DNA from: JBFHNV01 sp965365655
GTDB lineage: Bacteria; Pseudomonadota; Gammaproteobacteria; HK1
Assembly: GCA_965365655.1 (NCBI GenBank)
Contig: CBDUCN010000050.1
Coordinates: forward strand, 1 to 21,036
Direction of reading: 5' to 3'
Length of the DNA stretch: 21,036 bases
Positions within the stretch are counted from its first letter, which is position 1. Each line of letters opens with the position of its first letter. Shown piece by piece: positions 8,226-14,735 of the stretch. The notes below the pieces were generated by a model. That model was not told the DNA's origin. It worked only from the letters and a program-made list of their open reading frames with translations, and searched no databases. Both the position numbers and the translations under genes were made by a program.

Positions 8226-9377
8226 GTGGAAGCACAGGTGCGCGACGTCCTGAGCCTGGCGGTGGCGCTGGGGGTGGCCTCGGCGTTGCTGCGCGGCCTG
8301 CGTCCGCTCGCCAGGCGCATCGGGCTGGTGGCGCGGCCCCGGGTTCCGGCGCCGGGCGGCGACGTGCCGCTGATCGGCGGCCTCGCGATGTTCGTCGGCT
8401 TCGCGATGGGCGCGCTGACGCTGGACGCTTCGCTCGCGCCGCTGCGCCCGTTCTTCGCCGGTGCGGCGCTGCTGGTCGTGGTCGGCGTGCTGGACGACCT
8501 GCGCGAGCTGTCCTCGCGCGCGCGCTTCGCGGCCCAGATCGTGGCCGCGGCGATGATGGTGGGCTGGGGCGGCGTGGTGCTGCTCGACCTCGGGCGCCTC
8601 GCCCCGGGCGGAGAGGTGCTCTCGCTGCACGCGGCCGCGGTGCCGTTCAGCGTGTTCTGCGCCGTCGGCGTGATCAACGCGCTGAACATGGTGGATGGCG
8701 TGGACGGGCTCGCCGGCGCGCTGGCGCTGGTGGCTCTCGCGGCGCTGGCGTGGGTCGCGCACCGTGCGGGCCTTTCGGCTCACCGCGACGTGCTGGTGCT
8801 GCTCGCGGCGGTCGTCGTCGCGTTCCTCGCGGTGAACGCCCGCCTGCCGTGGCAGCCGCGTGCGCGTGCGTACATGGGGGACGCGGGGAGCCTGTTCCTC
8901 GGCTTCGCGATCACGTGGTTCGTGATCGACCTCAGCCAGGGGCCGGCCCCTGCGATGGCGCCGGTGACCGCGCTGTGGCTGCTGCTGGTGCCGCTGTTCG
9001 ATACCGTGTGGCTGCTGGTGAAGCGTCCGCTGGAGGGGCGCTGGCCCACCGAGGCGAGCCACGATCACCTTCATCACCTGCTGCAGATGGCCGGGATGGC
9101 GCCGGGGCGCTGCGCGGCCGTGCTGGGCGCGGTGGCCGCCGCGGCAGCGGCGGCCGGCCTGCTGGCCGAGTCCGCGGGCGTTGCGGAGTCGCACCGCTTC
9201 CAGGCCTTCCTCGCGCTGTTCGCGGTCTACGCGGTGCTCATGCACGTGAGCTGGCGGCGTGGTCGGCTGCTCGCGCGGGACCTCGATCGGCGCGCCGCGG
9301 AGCCGCGCGAGCGCCGGGCCGGCGGCGAGCGGCGCCGGCGCCGCGGTACACCGCGCCGGGGTGCGCCGCGGGAGTGA
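8226..9377 (+). CDS. wecA: undecaprenyl-phosphate sugar-1-phosphate transferase (WecA/MraY superfamily)
   Basis: Polytopic inner-membrane enzyme that moves a sugar-1-phosphate (GlcNAc-1-P in WecA) from a UDP-sugar to undecaprenyl phosphate, starting O-antigen, enterobacterial-common-antigen-like or exopolysaccharide synthesis. It has 383 residues and about ten hydrophobic spans. Family motifs in order: VVGVLDDLREL (Asp90-Asp91), INALNMVDGVDGLAG (Asn151, Asp157), AYMGDAGSLFLGF (Asp219) and the WecA-type histidine motif HDHLHHLL (His279-284). The start is GTG 8226; another in-frame GTG lies at 8238. The last ~40 residues are extremely Arg-rich, which is unusual and could be a cytoplasmic tail or reflect GC drift. 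The stop lies 4 nt from the stop of the convergent lpxH. WecA itself is the best guess; relatives with other sugar specificities are possible. Confidence 0.85.
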   Translation: MEAQVRDVLSLAVALGVASALLRGLRPLARRIGLVARPRVPAPGGDVPLIGGLAMFVGFAMGALTLDASLAPLRPFFAGAALLVVVGVLDDLRELSSRARFAAQIVAAAMMVGWGGVVLLDLGRLAPGGEVLSLHAAAVPFSVFCAVGVINALNMVDGVDGLAGALALVALAALAWVAHRAGLSAHRDVLVLLAAVVVAFLAVNARLPWQPRARAYMGDAGSLFLGFAITWFVIDLSQGPAPAMAPVTALWLLLVPLFDTVWLLVKRPLEGRWPTEASHDHLHHLLQMAGMAPGRCAAVLGAVAAAAAAAGLLAESAGVAESHRFQAFLALFAVYAVLMHVSWRRGRLLARDLDRRAAEPRERRAGGERRRRRGTPRRGAPRE

Positions 9378-9381
9378 ACCG

Positions 9382-10110
9382 TCACAGCGCGTCGGCGGCC
9401 AGCAGCTGCGGTCCGTGCGCGTCCCAGCGCACCACCTCGCCCGCCGCGTCGTACCAGTCGCCGAGCACCAGGCGCGCGGCGGGCGCGCCGTCCATCTCAG
9501 GGGCGTGCACCGCCGGGCGGTGGGTATGGCCGTGCACCATGTGCCGCGCGTCGAAGCGGCGCAGCGTCGCGAGCACCGCGTCCGGCGTGACGTCCATGAT
9601 GTCGTCGGGCTTGAGCCGGGTGCGCTCGGCGGAGCGCAGCCGCAACGCGTCGGCCTGCGCGACGCGGGCCGCGAAGGGCAGGGCCAGGAAGCGCTGCTGC
9701 GCCTGCGGGTCGGTGAAGGTGCGCCGCCACTGCTGGTAGTCCTCGTCGCGGGTGCAGAGCTGATCGCCGTGCAGCACCACGACCGGCGTGCCGTGCACGT
9801 CGACGCGCGCGGGCTGCTCCAGGCGCCGGCAGCCGGTGCGCGCCTCGAAGCCGTCGCCCACCAGGAAGTCGTGGTTGCCGAACGCGAAGTGCGTGCGCAC
9901 GCCGCCGGCGGCGAGCGCCGCGAGAGCGTCCAGCACGCGCTCGTGCGGCTCGCGCGCGTCGTCGTCCCCGAGCCACGCGTCGAACACGTCGCCGAGCAGG
10001 TACAGCGCGTCAGCGTCGGCGCACGGGCCGCGCAGGAAGCGCAGGAACGCGTCCACCGCGCCGGGGCGCGCGGCGCTCAGGTGCACGTCGGACGCGAACA
10101 GCACGGTCAC
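9382..10110 (-). CDS. lpxH: UDP-2,3-diacylglucosamine diphosphatase LpxH
   Basis: Fourth step of lipid A synthesis: hydrolysis of UDP-2,3-diacylglucosamine to lipid X and UMP, peripheral on the inner membrane. It is a calcineurin-like Mn-dependent phosphoesterase of 242 residues. Metal ligands are visible: SDVHL (Asp8, His10), LLGDVFDAW (Asp41), FGNHDF (Asn79), VLHGD (His114) and MVHGHTHRP. With the GTG start at 10110 the numbering Asp8, His10, Asp41, Asn79 and His114 equals that of the E. coli enzyme, and GGAGG lies 9 nt upstream. A longer in-frame ATG at 10170 gives a Pro/Ala/Arg-rich extension and is rejected. The gene lies 78 nt downstream of ppiB, the same neighbour order as in E. coli, which supports a gammaproteobacterial origin. 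Confidence 0.94.
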   Translation of the reverse strand: MTVLFASDVHLSAARPGAVDAFLRFLRGPCADADALYLLGDVFDAWLGDDDAREPHERVLDALAALAAGGVRTHFAFGNHDFLVGDGFEARTGCRRLEQPARVDVHGTPVVVLHGDQLCTRDEDYQQWRRTFTDPQAQQRFLALPFAARVAQADALRLRSAERTRLKPDDIMDVTPDAVLATLRRFDARHMVHGHTHRPAVHAPEMDGAPAARLVLGDWYDAAGEVVRWDAHGPQLLAADAL

Positions 10111-10188
10111 GGGCGGCGGCCTCCGGGTGCACCGGGCCGCGGCAGGGGCACGCGCCGCGGCGCTCGGCATGGTGAGCGCACCGGCGCG

Positions 10189-10689
10189 TCAGTCCTCCAG
10201 CAGCTCCGCGTGCTCGATCACGACGTCTTCCACCGGGACGTTCTGGTGGCCGCCGCGGGTGGCGGTGGACGACTCCTCGATGCGGGTCACGACGTCCATG
10301 CCGTCGGTCACGCGGCCGAACACGCAGTAGCCCCAGCCCTGCGGGGTCTGGGCCTTGTGATCCAGGAAGTCGTTGTCCTGGGTGTTGATGAAGAACTGCG
10401 CGGTTGCGGAGTGCGGATCGCCGGTGCGCGCCATCGCGACCGTCCCGGTCGCGTTCTTCAGGCCGTTGTCCGCCTCGTTGGCGATGGGCTCGCGCGTCGG
10501 CTTCTGGCGCATCCCGGGCTCGAGGCCGCCGCCCTGGATCATGAAGCCGTCGATGACGCGGTGGAACAGGGTGCCGTCGTAGTGGCCCTCGCGCACGTAG
10601 CGGGCGAAGTTCTCCGTGGTCGCGGGCGCGCGCTCGGGGTCCAGGGTCAGCTCGATGACCCCGTGGTTGGTGGTGAGGCTGACTTTCAT
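10189..10689 (-). CDS. ppiB: cytosolic cyclophilin-type peptidyl-prolyl cis-trans isomerase
   Basis: Catalyses prolyl bond isomerisation to assist protein folding in the cytosol. It has 166 residues and no signal peptide, matching E. coli PpiB in length. Cyclophilin core motifs: FHRVIDGFMIQGGG (with the catalytic Arg), NGLKNATGTVAMAR, ATAQFFIN and GWGYCVFGRVTDGMDVV. The start ATG overlaps the stop of the upstream exported paralogue (ATGA, 4 nt) and has AAGGAG just upstream, so translation is probably coupled. lpxH follows. The protein and DNA are strikingly similar to the upstream gene. Confidence 0.93.
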   Translation of the reverse strand: MKVSLTTNHGVIELTLDPERAPATTENFARYVREGHYDGTLFHRVIDGFMIQGGGLEPGMRQKPTREPIANEADNGLKNATGTVAMARTGDPHSATAQFFINTQDNDFLDHKAQTPQGWGYCVFGRVTDGMDVVTRIEESSTATRGGHQNVPVEDVVIEHAELLED

Positions 10690-11288
10690 CCCTGCTCCTT
10701 CGCGGTCGTGGCGACGACGGTCGCGGACTCGATGACCACCGGCTGGCGCGGCACGTCGCGGTACGCCCCGCGGTTGCCGGTGGGGACCTTCTTGATGCGC
10801 TCGACGACGTCCATGCCTTTCACCACGCGGCCGAACACCGCGTAGCCCCAGCCGCGCGGGTTGGGCGCGGTGTGGTTCAGGAAGTCGTTGTCCTTGACGT
10901 TGATGAAGAACTGCGCGGTCGCGGAGTGAGGGTCGCTGGTGCGCGCCATCGCGACCGTGCCGTTGTCGTTCTTCAGCCCGTTGTCGGCCTCGTTGCGGAT
11001 CGGGGCGCGGGTGGTCTTGCGCTCGAAGTCGGGGCCGAAGCCGCCGCCCTGGATCATGAAGCCGTCGATCACGCGGTGGAACACGGTGCCGTCGTAGAAG
11101 CCGTCCTTCACGTAGGCCAGGAAGTTCTCCACCGTCGCGGGAGCCTTGTCGGGCGCGAGCTCGATGACCACCTCTCCCATGGAGGTGACGAGCTTCACGC
11201 GCGGCGCGTCGGCGCCGTGGGCGGCGCCCGCGAGCAGCACGGCGGCGGCGAGCGCCGTCGCGCGCAGGGCATCGGTGATTCCGGGCAT
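10686..11288 (-). CDS. exported cyclophilin-type peptidyl-prolyl isomerase
   Basis: Periplasmic prolyl isomerase (PpiA role), 200 residues. The N-terminal hydrophobic stretch RATALAAAVLLAGAAHGADA indicates a signal peptide cleaved around residue 25. The cyclophilin domain then follows with FHRVIDGFMIQGGG, NGLKNDNGTVAMAR, SATAQFFIN and GWGYAVFGRVVKGMDVV. A C-terminal tail of ~15 residues after the core lacks obvious structure. GAGAGG lies 6 nt before the ATG. It is first in a three-gene minus-strand set (exported cyclophilin, ppiB, lpxH). The sequence is closer to its cytosolic neighbour than to a distant PpiA, which suggests local duplication with one copy gaining or losing the signal peptide. 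Confidence 0.92.
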   Translation of the reverse strand: MPGITDALRATALAAAVLLAGAAHGADAPRVKLVTSMGEVVIELAPDKAPATVENFLAYVKDGFYDGTVFHRVIDGFMIQGGGFGPDFERKTTRAPIRNEADNGLKNDNGTVAMARTSDPHSATAQFFINVKDNDFLNHTAPNPRGWGYAVFGRVVKGMDVVERIKKVPTGNRGAYRDVPRQPVVIESATVVATTAKEQG

Positions 11289-11323
11289 CGGGAACCTCTC
11301 GGGGTGTGGATGAGCGGGCGCGA

Positions 11324-11329
11324 ATCATA
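11324..11329 (-). promoter_or_regulatory. possible -10 element for the cyclophilin/lpxH operon
   Basis: TATGAT on the minus strand (5 of 6 consensus) lies 35 nt upstream of the ATG at 11288 in an otherwise GC-rich stretch. No good -35 is seen at the usual distance. Confidence 0.35.
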
Positions 11330-11365
11330 CAAGGGCCGGCGCCGCCGCCCCGCGGGGGCGTTAAA

Positions 11366-11395
11366 TTGATCCGCCGCCGAGCGGGGGCGTATCAT
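11366..11395 (+). promoter_or_regulatory. promoter of the Pro-Arg-His tRNA cluster
   Basis: TTGATC (11366-11371, 4 of 6), 18-nt spacer, TATCAT (11390-11395, 5 of 6). It is followed by a GC-only discriminator (CCGCG), typical of stable-RNA promoters under stringent control. The start would be near 11402, about 67 nt before the first tRNA. Confidence 0.6.
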
Positions 11396-11468
11396 CCGCG
11401 TCCCGCGCGAGGCCCGAATCCGCAGCGTCATGAGGGCGAGTGCGGCCCGGCGGCGGGCCGACGGTTCA

Positions 11469-11545
<77 letters not shown>

Positions 11546-11578
11546 CCTCCGCCACCCCGCGAGCCGGCCGCGAACCGA

Positions 11579-11655
11579 GCGCCCGTAGCTCAGCCGGATA
11601 GAGCAGCGGCCTTCTAAGCCGCGGGTCGCAGGTTCGAGTCCTGCCGGGCGCGCCA
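11579..11655 (+). tRNA. tRNA-Arg (anticodon UCU)
   Basis: 77 nt with encoded CCA. Acceptor stem GCGCCCG/CGGGCGC, anticodon stem GCGGC/GCCGC with loop CTTCTAA and TCT at 11613-11615. It decodes AGA, a rare codon in such a GC-rich genome. It lies 33 nt after tRNA-Pro. Confidence 0.97.
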
Positions 11656-11712
11656 TTCGCGGGTCCGGCGCCCGGGCGCAGGCCGTGCGCGGCGGCCGGA
11701 CGATCGACGATG

Positions 11713-11788
11713 GTGGGCGTAGCTCAGTTGGTAGAGCACTGGATTGTGGCTCCAGAGGTCGTGGGTTCGAGACCCATCGCTCACCCCA
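11713..11788 (+). tRNA. tRNA-His (anticodon GUG)
   Basis: 76 nt with encoded CCA. Acceptor stem GTGGGCG/CGCTCAC, discriminator C73, and a G at 11712 that supplies the histidine-specific G-1. Anticodon loop TTGTGGC with GTG at 11746-11748. It lies 57 nt after tRNA-Arg. Confidence 0.97.
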
Positions 11789-11828
11789 TCTTCCCGCGAA
11801 CGGCGGCGCGCCCCGCGCGACGCCGGCC

Positions 11829-12584
11829 CTAGAGCTGCGCCTGGACCGCCATCGCCACGGCGGTCATGCGCTCGCGGGGCAGCCGGCCGGTCACGGCGTA
11901 GGACATGTGGTCCTCGTCCCACCACACCACCTCGAAGCCGCGGTCGGCGGCGAAGTGCAGCGCCGTGGGCTCGAGCGCTCCCTCGACCGTGCGGCAGTAG
12001 ATCGTGACGCGCTCGCCGGCCCGGGTCTCGTACATGAACTGTGCGGCCGGGCGGCCGGCATCGGGCAGCAGGCGTCCGCCGACCAGCGTCAGGCCCAGCC
12101 GCCGCAGATCGGGTGCCTCCAGCGAGTGCCCGAGGCGCTTCGAGAGCCAGCGGTTGAGGTGCGCCGACTCCGCGGCCGGGACCTCGACCGGATGGCGCAC
12201 CTCGGGGAGGTATACCGCATGCGCGCCGGCGGCCTCCAGGATCACCGGGCGCGGCGCCGCGAGCCGATGCTCCGCGCGCCGGTCCGCGATCTGCCAGCCG
12301 AGCAGCGTGCCGGCGGCCAGCAACGCGGCGGCGGCCGCGGCGCGGCCCCACACCGGCCACCGGCGCGGGCCGGCGGCGAGCAGCAGCCGTGCCGGCACCG
12401 GCTCGCGTCGTACCGGCTCCCAGGCCTCGCGCAGCGCCTCCAGGATCGCGCGGTCGCGGGCGATGCGTGCGGCCAGCGCCGGGTCGTCTGCGGCCGCCTG
12501 CTCGACCTCGCCCCGCGCCTCGGCGGAGAGCTCGCCGTCCAGGTAGGCCTGCAACCGGTCCTCGTCGATGCGCGGCGCGCTCAC
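11829..12584 (-). CDS. transmembrane anti-sigma factor
   Basis: Predicted to hold the ECF sigma factor inactive at the inner membrane until a periplasmic signal arrives. It has 251 residues starting at GTG 12584, which overlaps the sigma stop by 4 nt; GGAGG lies 5 nt upstream. The N-terminal ~60 residues (DRLQAYLDGELSAEARGEV) form the helical sigma-binding domain of the RsiW/ChrR type, but without the zinc-binding Cys/His of the ZAS class. One membrane span at about residues 79-100 (AAAAAALLAAGTLLGWQIA) follows. The periplasmic domain has HPVEVPAAESAHLNRWLSKR, LVGGRLLPDAGRPAAQFMYE and VVWWDEDHMSYAVTG, a pattern shared by many proteobacterial membrane anti-sigmas. The signal is unknown; the linked cytochrome c' hints at a redox or nitrosative stress cue (inference). 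Confidence 0.85.
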   Translation of the reverse strand: MSAPRIDEDRLQAYLDGELSAEARGEVEQAAADDPALAARIARDRAILEALREAWEPVRREPVPARLLLAAGPRRWPVWGRAAAAAALLAAGTLLGWQIADRRAEHRLAAPRPVILEAAGAHAVYLPEVRHPVEVPAAESAHLNRWLSKRLGHSLEAPDLRRLGLTLVGGRLLPDAGRPAAQFMYETRAGERVTIYCRTVEGALEPTALHFAADRGFEVVWWDEDHMSYAVTGRLPRERMTAVAMAVQAQL

Positions 12585-13123
12585 TTCACCCTCCGCAGCC
12601 GCGTGCCGTCCGGCATCTGCAGCGCGTCCCGGAGCTGACCCCGCGCGCGGGCGAGGCGCGACATCACGGTGCCCACCGGCACGCCCAGCGTGCTGGCCGC
12701 CTCCCGGTAGGTCAGCTGCTCGAGCCCGACCAGCAGCAGGATCTCGCGGTGCTCGTCGCTGAGCCGCGCGATCGCGCGCTGGACCTCGCGGATCTCGACC
12801 GCCCCCGGAGCGTCGCTGGCCAGCGGCTCGGGCACGCCGTCCTCCGCCGCCGACACGATGACCGGCTCGCCGGCCCCGCGCCGAACCTGGTTCACGTACA
12901 GGTTGTGCAGGATCGTGAAGAGCCAAGGGCGGATCGGGCGCGACGGCTCGTAGAGCCGGCGCCGGCTCCACGCGCGTTCCAGGCATTCCTGCACCAGGTC
13001 GTCGCCGCGCGACCGGTCCCCGCTGAGCGCGTGGGCATAGCGTCGCAGGCGCGGTATCTGGTCCACGAGCAGTTCCTGGAAGGCGGTCGCGTCGGCTGGG
13101 CCCGGGGGCGCGGCGTGCGGCAC
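12581..13123 (-). CDS. ECF-type RNA polymerase sigma factor
   Basis: Group 4 (extracytoplasmic function) sigma factor of 180 residues. Sigma2 spans about 18-85 (IPRLRRYAHALSGDRSRGDD, LVQECLERAWSRRR, RPWLFTILHNLYVNQVRR). Sigma4 spans about 112-165 (LSDEHREILLLVGLEQLTYR, VPVGTVMSRLARARGQLR). The start is set at GTG 13123, with GGAG at 13139-13136. Longer in-frame starts (ATG 13168, GTG 13183) would lie inside or upstream of the predicted promoter and add residues not typical of the family. If the promoter call is wrong, ATG 13168 (195 residues) is the alternative, with GGGGA 4 nt upstream. It is co-transcribed with its anti-sigma gene. Targets predicted from a shared promoter motif are itself and the divergent cytochrome c'. 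Confidence 0.9.
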   Translation of the reverse strand: MPHAAPPGPADATAFQELLVDQIPRLRRYAHALSGDRSRGDDLVQECLERAWSRRRLYEPSRPIRPWLFTILHNLYVNQVRRGAGEPVIVSAAEDGVPEPLASDAPGAVEIREVQRAIARLSDEHREILLLVGLEQLTYREAASTLGVPVGTVMSRLARARGQLRDALQMPDGTRLRRVK

Positions 13124-13146
13124 GGCGGTGGTGTTCTCCGTTGCGT

Positions 13147-13175
13147 GGTACGGGTGCCGATACCGCATTATTCCC
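13147..13175 (-). promoter_or_regulatory. predicted ECF-dependent promoter of the sigma/anti-sigma operon
   Basis: On the minus strand: GGGAATAA (13175-13168), 15 nt, CGTACC (13152-13147). The same -35-like word and CGTA core recur in front of the divergent cytochrome c' gene. A GGAAT-type -35 and a CGT-type -10 are common for ECF sigma factors, and autoregulation is usual. Confidence 0.6.
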
Positions 13176-13200
13176 CGCGACACGGGCGCTGTCGCGCACC

Positions 13201-13228
13201 GGGAATAATCAGCTTCCAGTTGCGTAGA
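13201..13228 (+). promoter_or_regulatory. predicted ECF-dependent promoter of the cytochrome c' gene
   Basis: GGGAATAA (13201-13208), 14 nt, CGTAGA (13223-13228), facing the cytochrome gene. The predicted start is near 13235, leaving a leader of ~68 nt. It is almost the same element as on the opposite strand 25 nt away; the spacer differs by one base. Confidence 0.6.
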
Positions 13229-13237
13229 CTTGAGGCT

Positions 13238-13264
13238 GGAACCCCGGGCCCGCGTTCGGGGTCC
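13238..13264 (+). other. 5' leader hairpin of the cytochrome c' mRNA
   Basis: GG-ACCCCG (13238-13246, one A bulged) pairs with CGGGGTCC (13257-13264) around a 10-nt loop, right at the predicted 5' end of the transcript, and is followed by TTT. It could protect the mRNA end or attenuate transcription. Confidence 0.4.
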
Positions 13265-13302
13265 TTTGCCTGGAATGAACGCAACGAGGAGAGGGGAATC
13301 TC

Positions 13303-13743
13303 ATGAAGAGCTTGGTCAAGGCGGCGCTGGTCGCCGCAGCGATCGGGTCACCGCTGGCGGCGGTGGCCGACGACGAGGGTGACATCAAGTACCGCCAGGC
13401 GGTGATGAAGGGCACGGCCGGTCATGCCGGTGCGATCGCCCAGATCGCGAAGGGCAAGGTCAGCCACGACGACGCGCTGGTCGGTCACGCCCACGCGCTC
13501 GTGGAGCTGAGCAAGATGGTGCCCGCGGCGTTCAAGAACAAGACGTCGGGCGACAGCGCCGCAAAGCCCGAGGTGTGGTCCGACATGGCGGGCTTCGAGG
13601 CGAAAGCGAAGGATTTCGAGAACGCGGCGATGGCCGTCGCGGACGCCGCGAAGAACGGGCCGGGCGCGGTGAAGGGCACGCTGGGCGACCTGTTCGACAC
13701 CTGCAAGGCCTGTCACAAGGAGTATCGCGTCAAGAAGGACTGA
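13303..13743 (+). CDS. cytochrome c' / class II c-type cytochrome
   Basis: Periplasmic haem protein of 146 residues, a four-helix-bundle cytochrome of the c'/c556 type. The signal peptide MKSLVKAALVAAAIGSPLAAVA ends at about residue 22. Class II features are visible: a haem site close to the C-terminus, CKACHKEYR (Cys134, Cys137, His138), an early helix with YRQAVMKG carrying the Met/hydrophobic ligand position, and mid-protein PEVWSDMAGFEAKAKDFE. Class II cytochromes bind NO or CO or act as electron carriers; which applies here is not shown. The start has a GAGGAG/GGGG-rich SD region just upstream. It is divergent from an ECF sigma operon with a matching promoter element. A strong hairpin follows, so it is likely monocistronic. 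Confidence 0.93.
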   Translation: MKSLVKAALVAAAIGSPLAAVADDEGDIKYRQAVMKGTAGHAGAIAQIAKGKVSHDDALVGHAHALVELSKMVPAAFKNKTSGDSAAKPEVWSDMAGFEAKAKDFENAAMAVADAAKNGPGAVKGTLGDLFDTCKACHKEYRVKKD

Positions 13744-13755
13744 CGCGACGGGCGA

Positions 13756-13785
13756 GGGAGGCCGGCCCCGCTCGGCCGGCTTCCC
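13756..13785 (+). terminator. 12-bp hairpin after the cytochrome c' gene
   Basis: GGGAGGCCGGCC (13756-13767) pairs with GGCCGGCTTCCC (13774-13785) around a 6-nt loop, with a single G-T wobble. It begins 12 nt after the stop codon. There is no T-run, so it could be a Rho-assisted terminator or an mRNA stabiliser; it separates the cytochrome from the GST gene. Confidence 0.55.
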
Positions 13786-13829
13786 ACGCCGCTGAAGGAC
13801 TGTCGCCGATCGAACCGAGGAGGCACCAG

Positions 13830-14465
13830 ATGGCCCAGCCGACGCTGTACGGACCCGCTTTCAGCACCTTCGTGCGCAGCGTGCGCATCGCACTCATCGA
13901 GAAGGGCGTCGATTACCGCCACGAGGACTTCAACTTCATGGAGGGCTGGCCGGCGGGATACGAGAAGCGCCACCCCTTCAAGAAGGTTCCGGCCTTCGAG
14001 CACGACGGCGTGTCGCTGTTCGAGACGGCGGCGATCACCCGCTACGTGGACGAGGCCTTCGACGGCCCGGCCCTGCAGCCGGCGACGCCGGCGCTGCGCG
14101 CGCGCATGACCCAGGTGCAGTGCATCGTGGACAGCTACGTGTACGGGCCGGTGATCGGCTCCATCGTGATCCAGCGCGCCGTGGTCCCGATGACCGGCGG
14201 CACCACTGACGAGGACGTTGTGCGCGGCGCGGTGCCCGCGGCCCGCCTGGGCCTGGGGGTGCTGGACGGCTTCCTCGCGGAGAACGACTACCTCGCGGGC
14301 GGCGAGTTCAGCCTCGCCGACGCGCACCTCGCGCCGGTCATGGGCTACTTCACGCAGATGCCGGAGGCAGAGACCATGATGGGCGAGCTCGGCCGCCTCG
14401 CGGACTGGTGGTCGCGCGTCGCCAGCCGCGCGTCGGTGGAGCAGACCACGCCCAGCCTCGGCTAG
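13830..14465 (+). CDS. glutathione S-transferase family protein
   Basis: Cytosolic GST of 211 residues that probably conjugates glutathione to an electrophile or reduces a small substrate. The N-terminal thioredoxin fold has TLYGPAFSTFVRSVRIALIE, KKVPAFEHDGVSLFETAAIT (cis-Pro and the glutathione-binding Glu-Thr/Ser position) and RYVDEAFDG. The all-helical C-terminal domain has ENDYLAGGEFSLADAHLAPV, the conserved folding motif. The start ATG has GAGGAGG 6 nt upstream. It lies 86 nt after the cytochrome c' gene, separated by a hairpin; whether it belongs to the same stress response is open. A hairpin follows the stop. Confidence 0.9.
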   Translation: MAQPTLYGPAFSTFVRSVRIALIEKGVDYRHEDFNFMEGWPAGYEKRHPFKKVPAFEHDGVSLFETAAITRYVDEAFDGPALQPATPALRARMTQVQCIVDSYVYGPVIGSIVIQRAVVPMTGGTTDEDVVRGAVPAARLGLGVLDGFLAENDYLAGGEFSLADAHLAPVMGYFTQMPEAETMMGELGRLADWWSRVASRASVEQTTPSLG

Positions 14466-14473
14466 GCGTGACG

Positions 14474-14499
14474 AAGGCCCGCACGCGGCCCCGGGCCTT
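14474..14499 (+). terminator. hairpin after the GST gene
   Basis: AAGGCCCG (14474-14481) and CGGGCCTT (14492-14499) form a perfect 8-bp stem with a 10-nt loop starting 9 nt after the stop codon. The T-run is minimal. Its last bases overlap the predicted -35 of tRNA-Lys. Confidence 0.5.
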
Positions 14500-14526
14500 G
14501 AGCCCCGCCGCAGAGTGTCGCATCAT
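14498..14526 (+). promoter_or_regulatory. promoter of tRNA-Lys
   Basis: TTGAGC (14498-14503), 17-nt spacer, CATCAT (14521-14526); each hexamer matches 4 of 6. The start would be near 14533, a few bases before the mature tRNA. Confidence 0.5.
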
Positions 14527-14538
14527 GCGCGGCTTGCC

Positions 14539-14614
<76 letters not shown>

Positions 14615-14620
14615 TCTCGG

Positions 14621-14644
14621 AACCCCGCTTCGGCGGGGTTTTTT
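14621..14644 (+). terminator. intrinsic terminator of tRNA-Lys
   Basis: AACCCCGC (14621-14628), loop TTCG, GCGGGGTT (14633-14640), then TTTT and CTTT. This is a textbook Rho-independent terminator 6 nt after the tRNA. Confidence 0.95.
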
Positions 14645-14735
14645 CTTTGCCTGGCCCTTGTTCTCCAGCGTTCGGCGGTCCGCCGGGGCCCGGTTGTGGC
14701 CGTCGTCGCCGCGTTTCGTCGGGCGCTGCCTTCCG

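Noticed and set aside
9378..9381. Terminator between wecA and lpxH
   Set aside because: The two stops are 4 nt apart, so there is no room for one; any terminator would lie inside the opposite gene and none stands out.
7817..9739. Plus-strand frame of 640 codons overlapping the glycosyltransferase and wecA
   Set aside because: It is a shadow frame; the real genes in other frames carry full motif sets.
10111..10170. Longer lpxH start at ATG 10170
   Set aside because: It adds 20 Ala/Pro/Arg-rich residues and breaks the match to E. coli numbering; GTG 10110 has a good SD.
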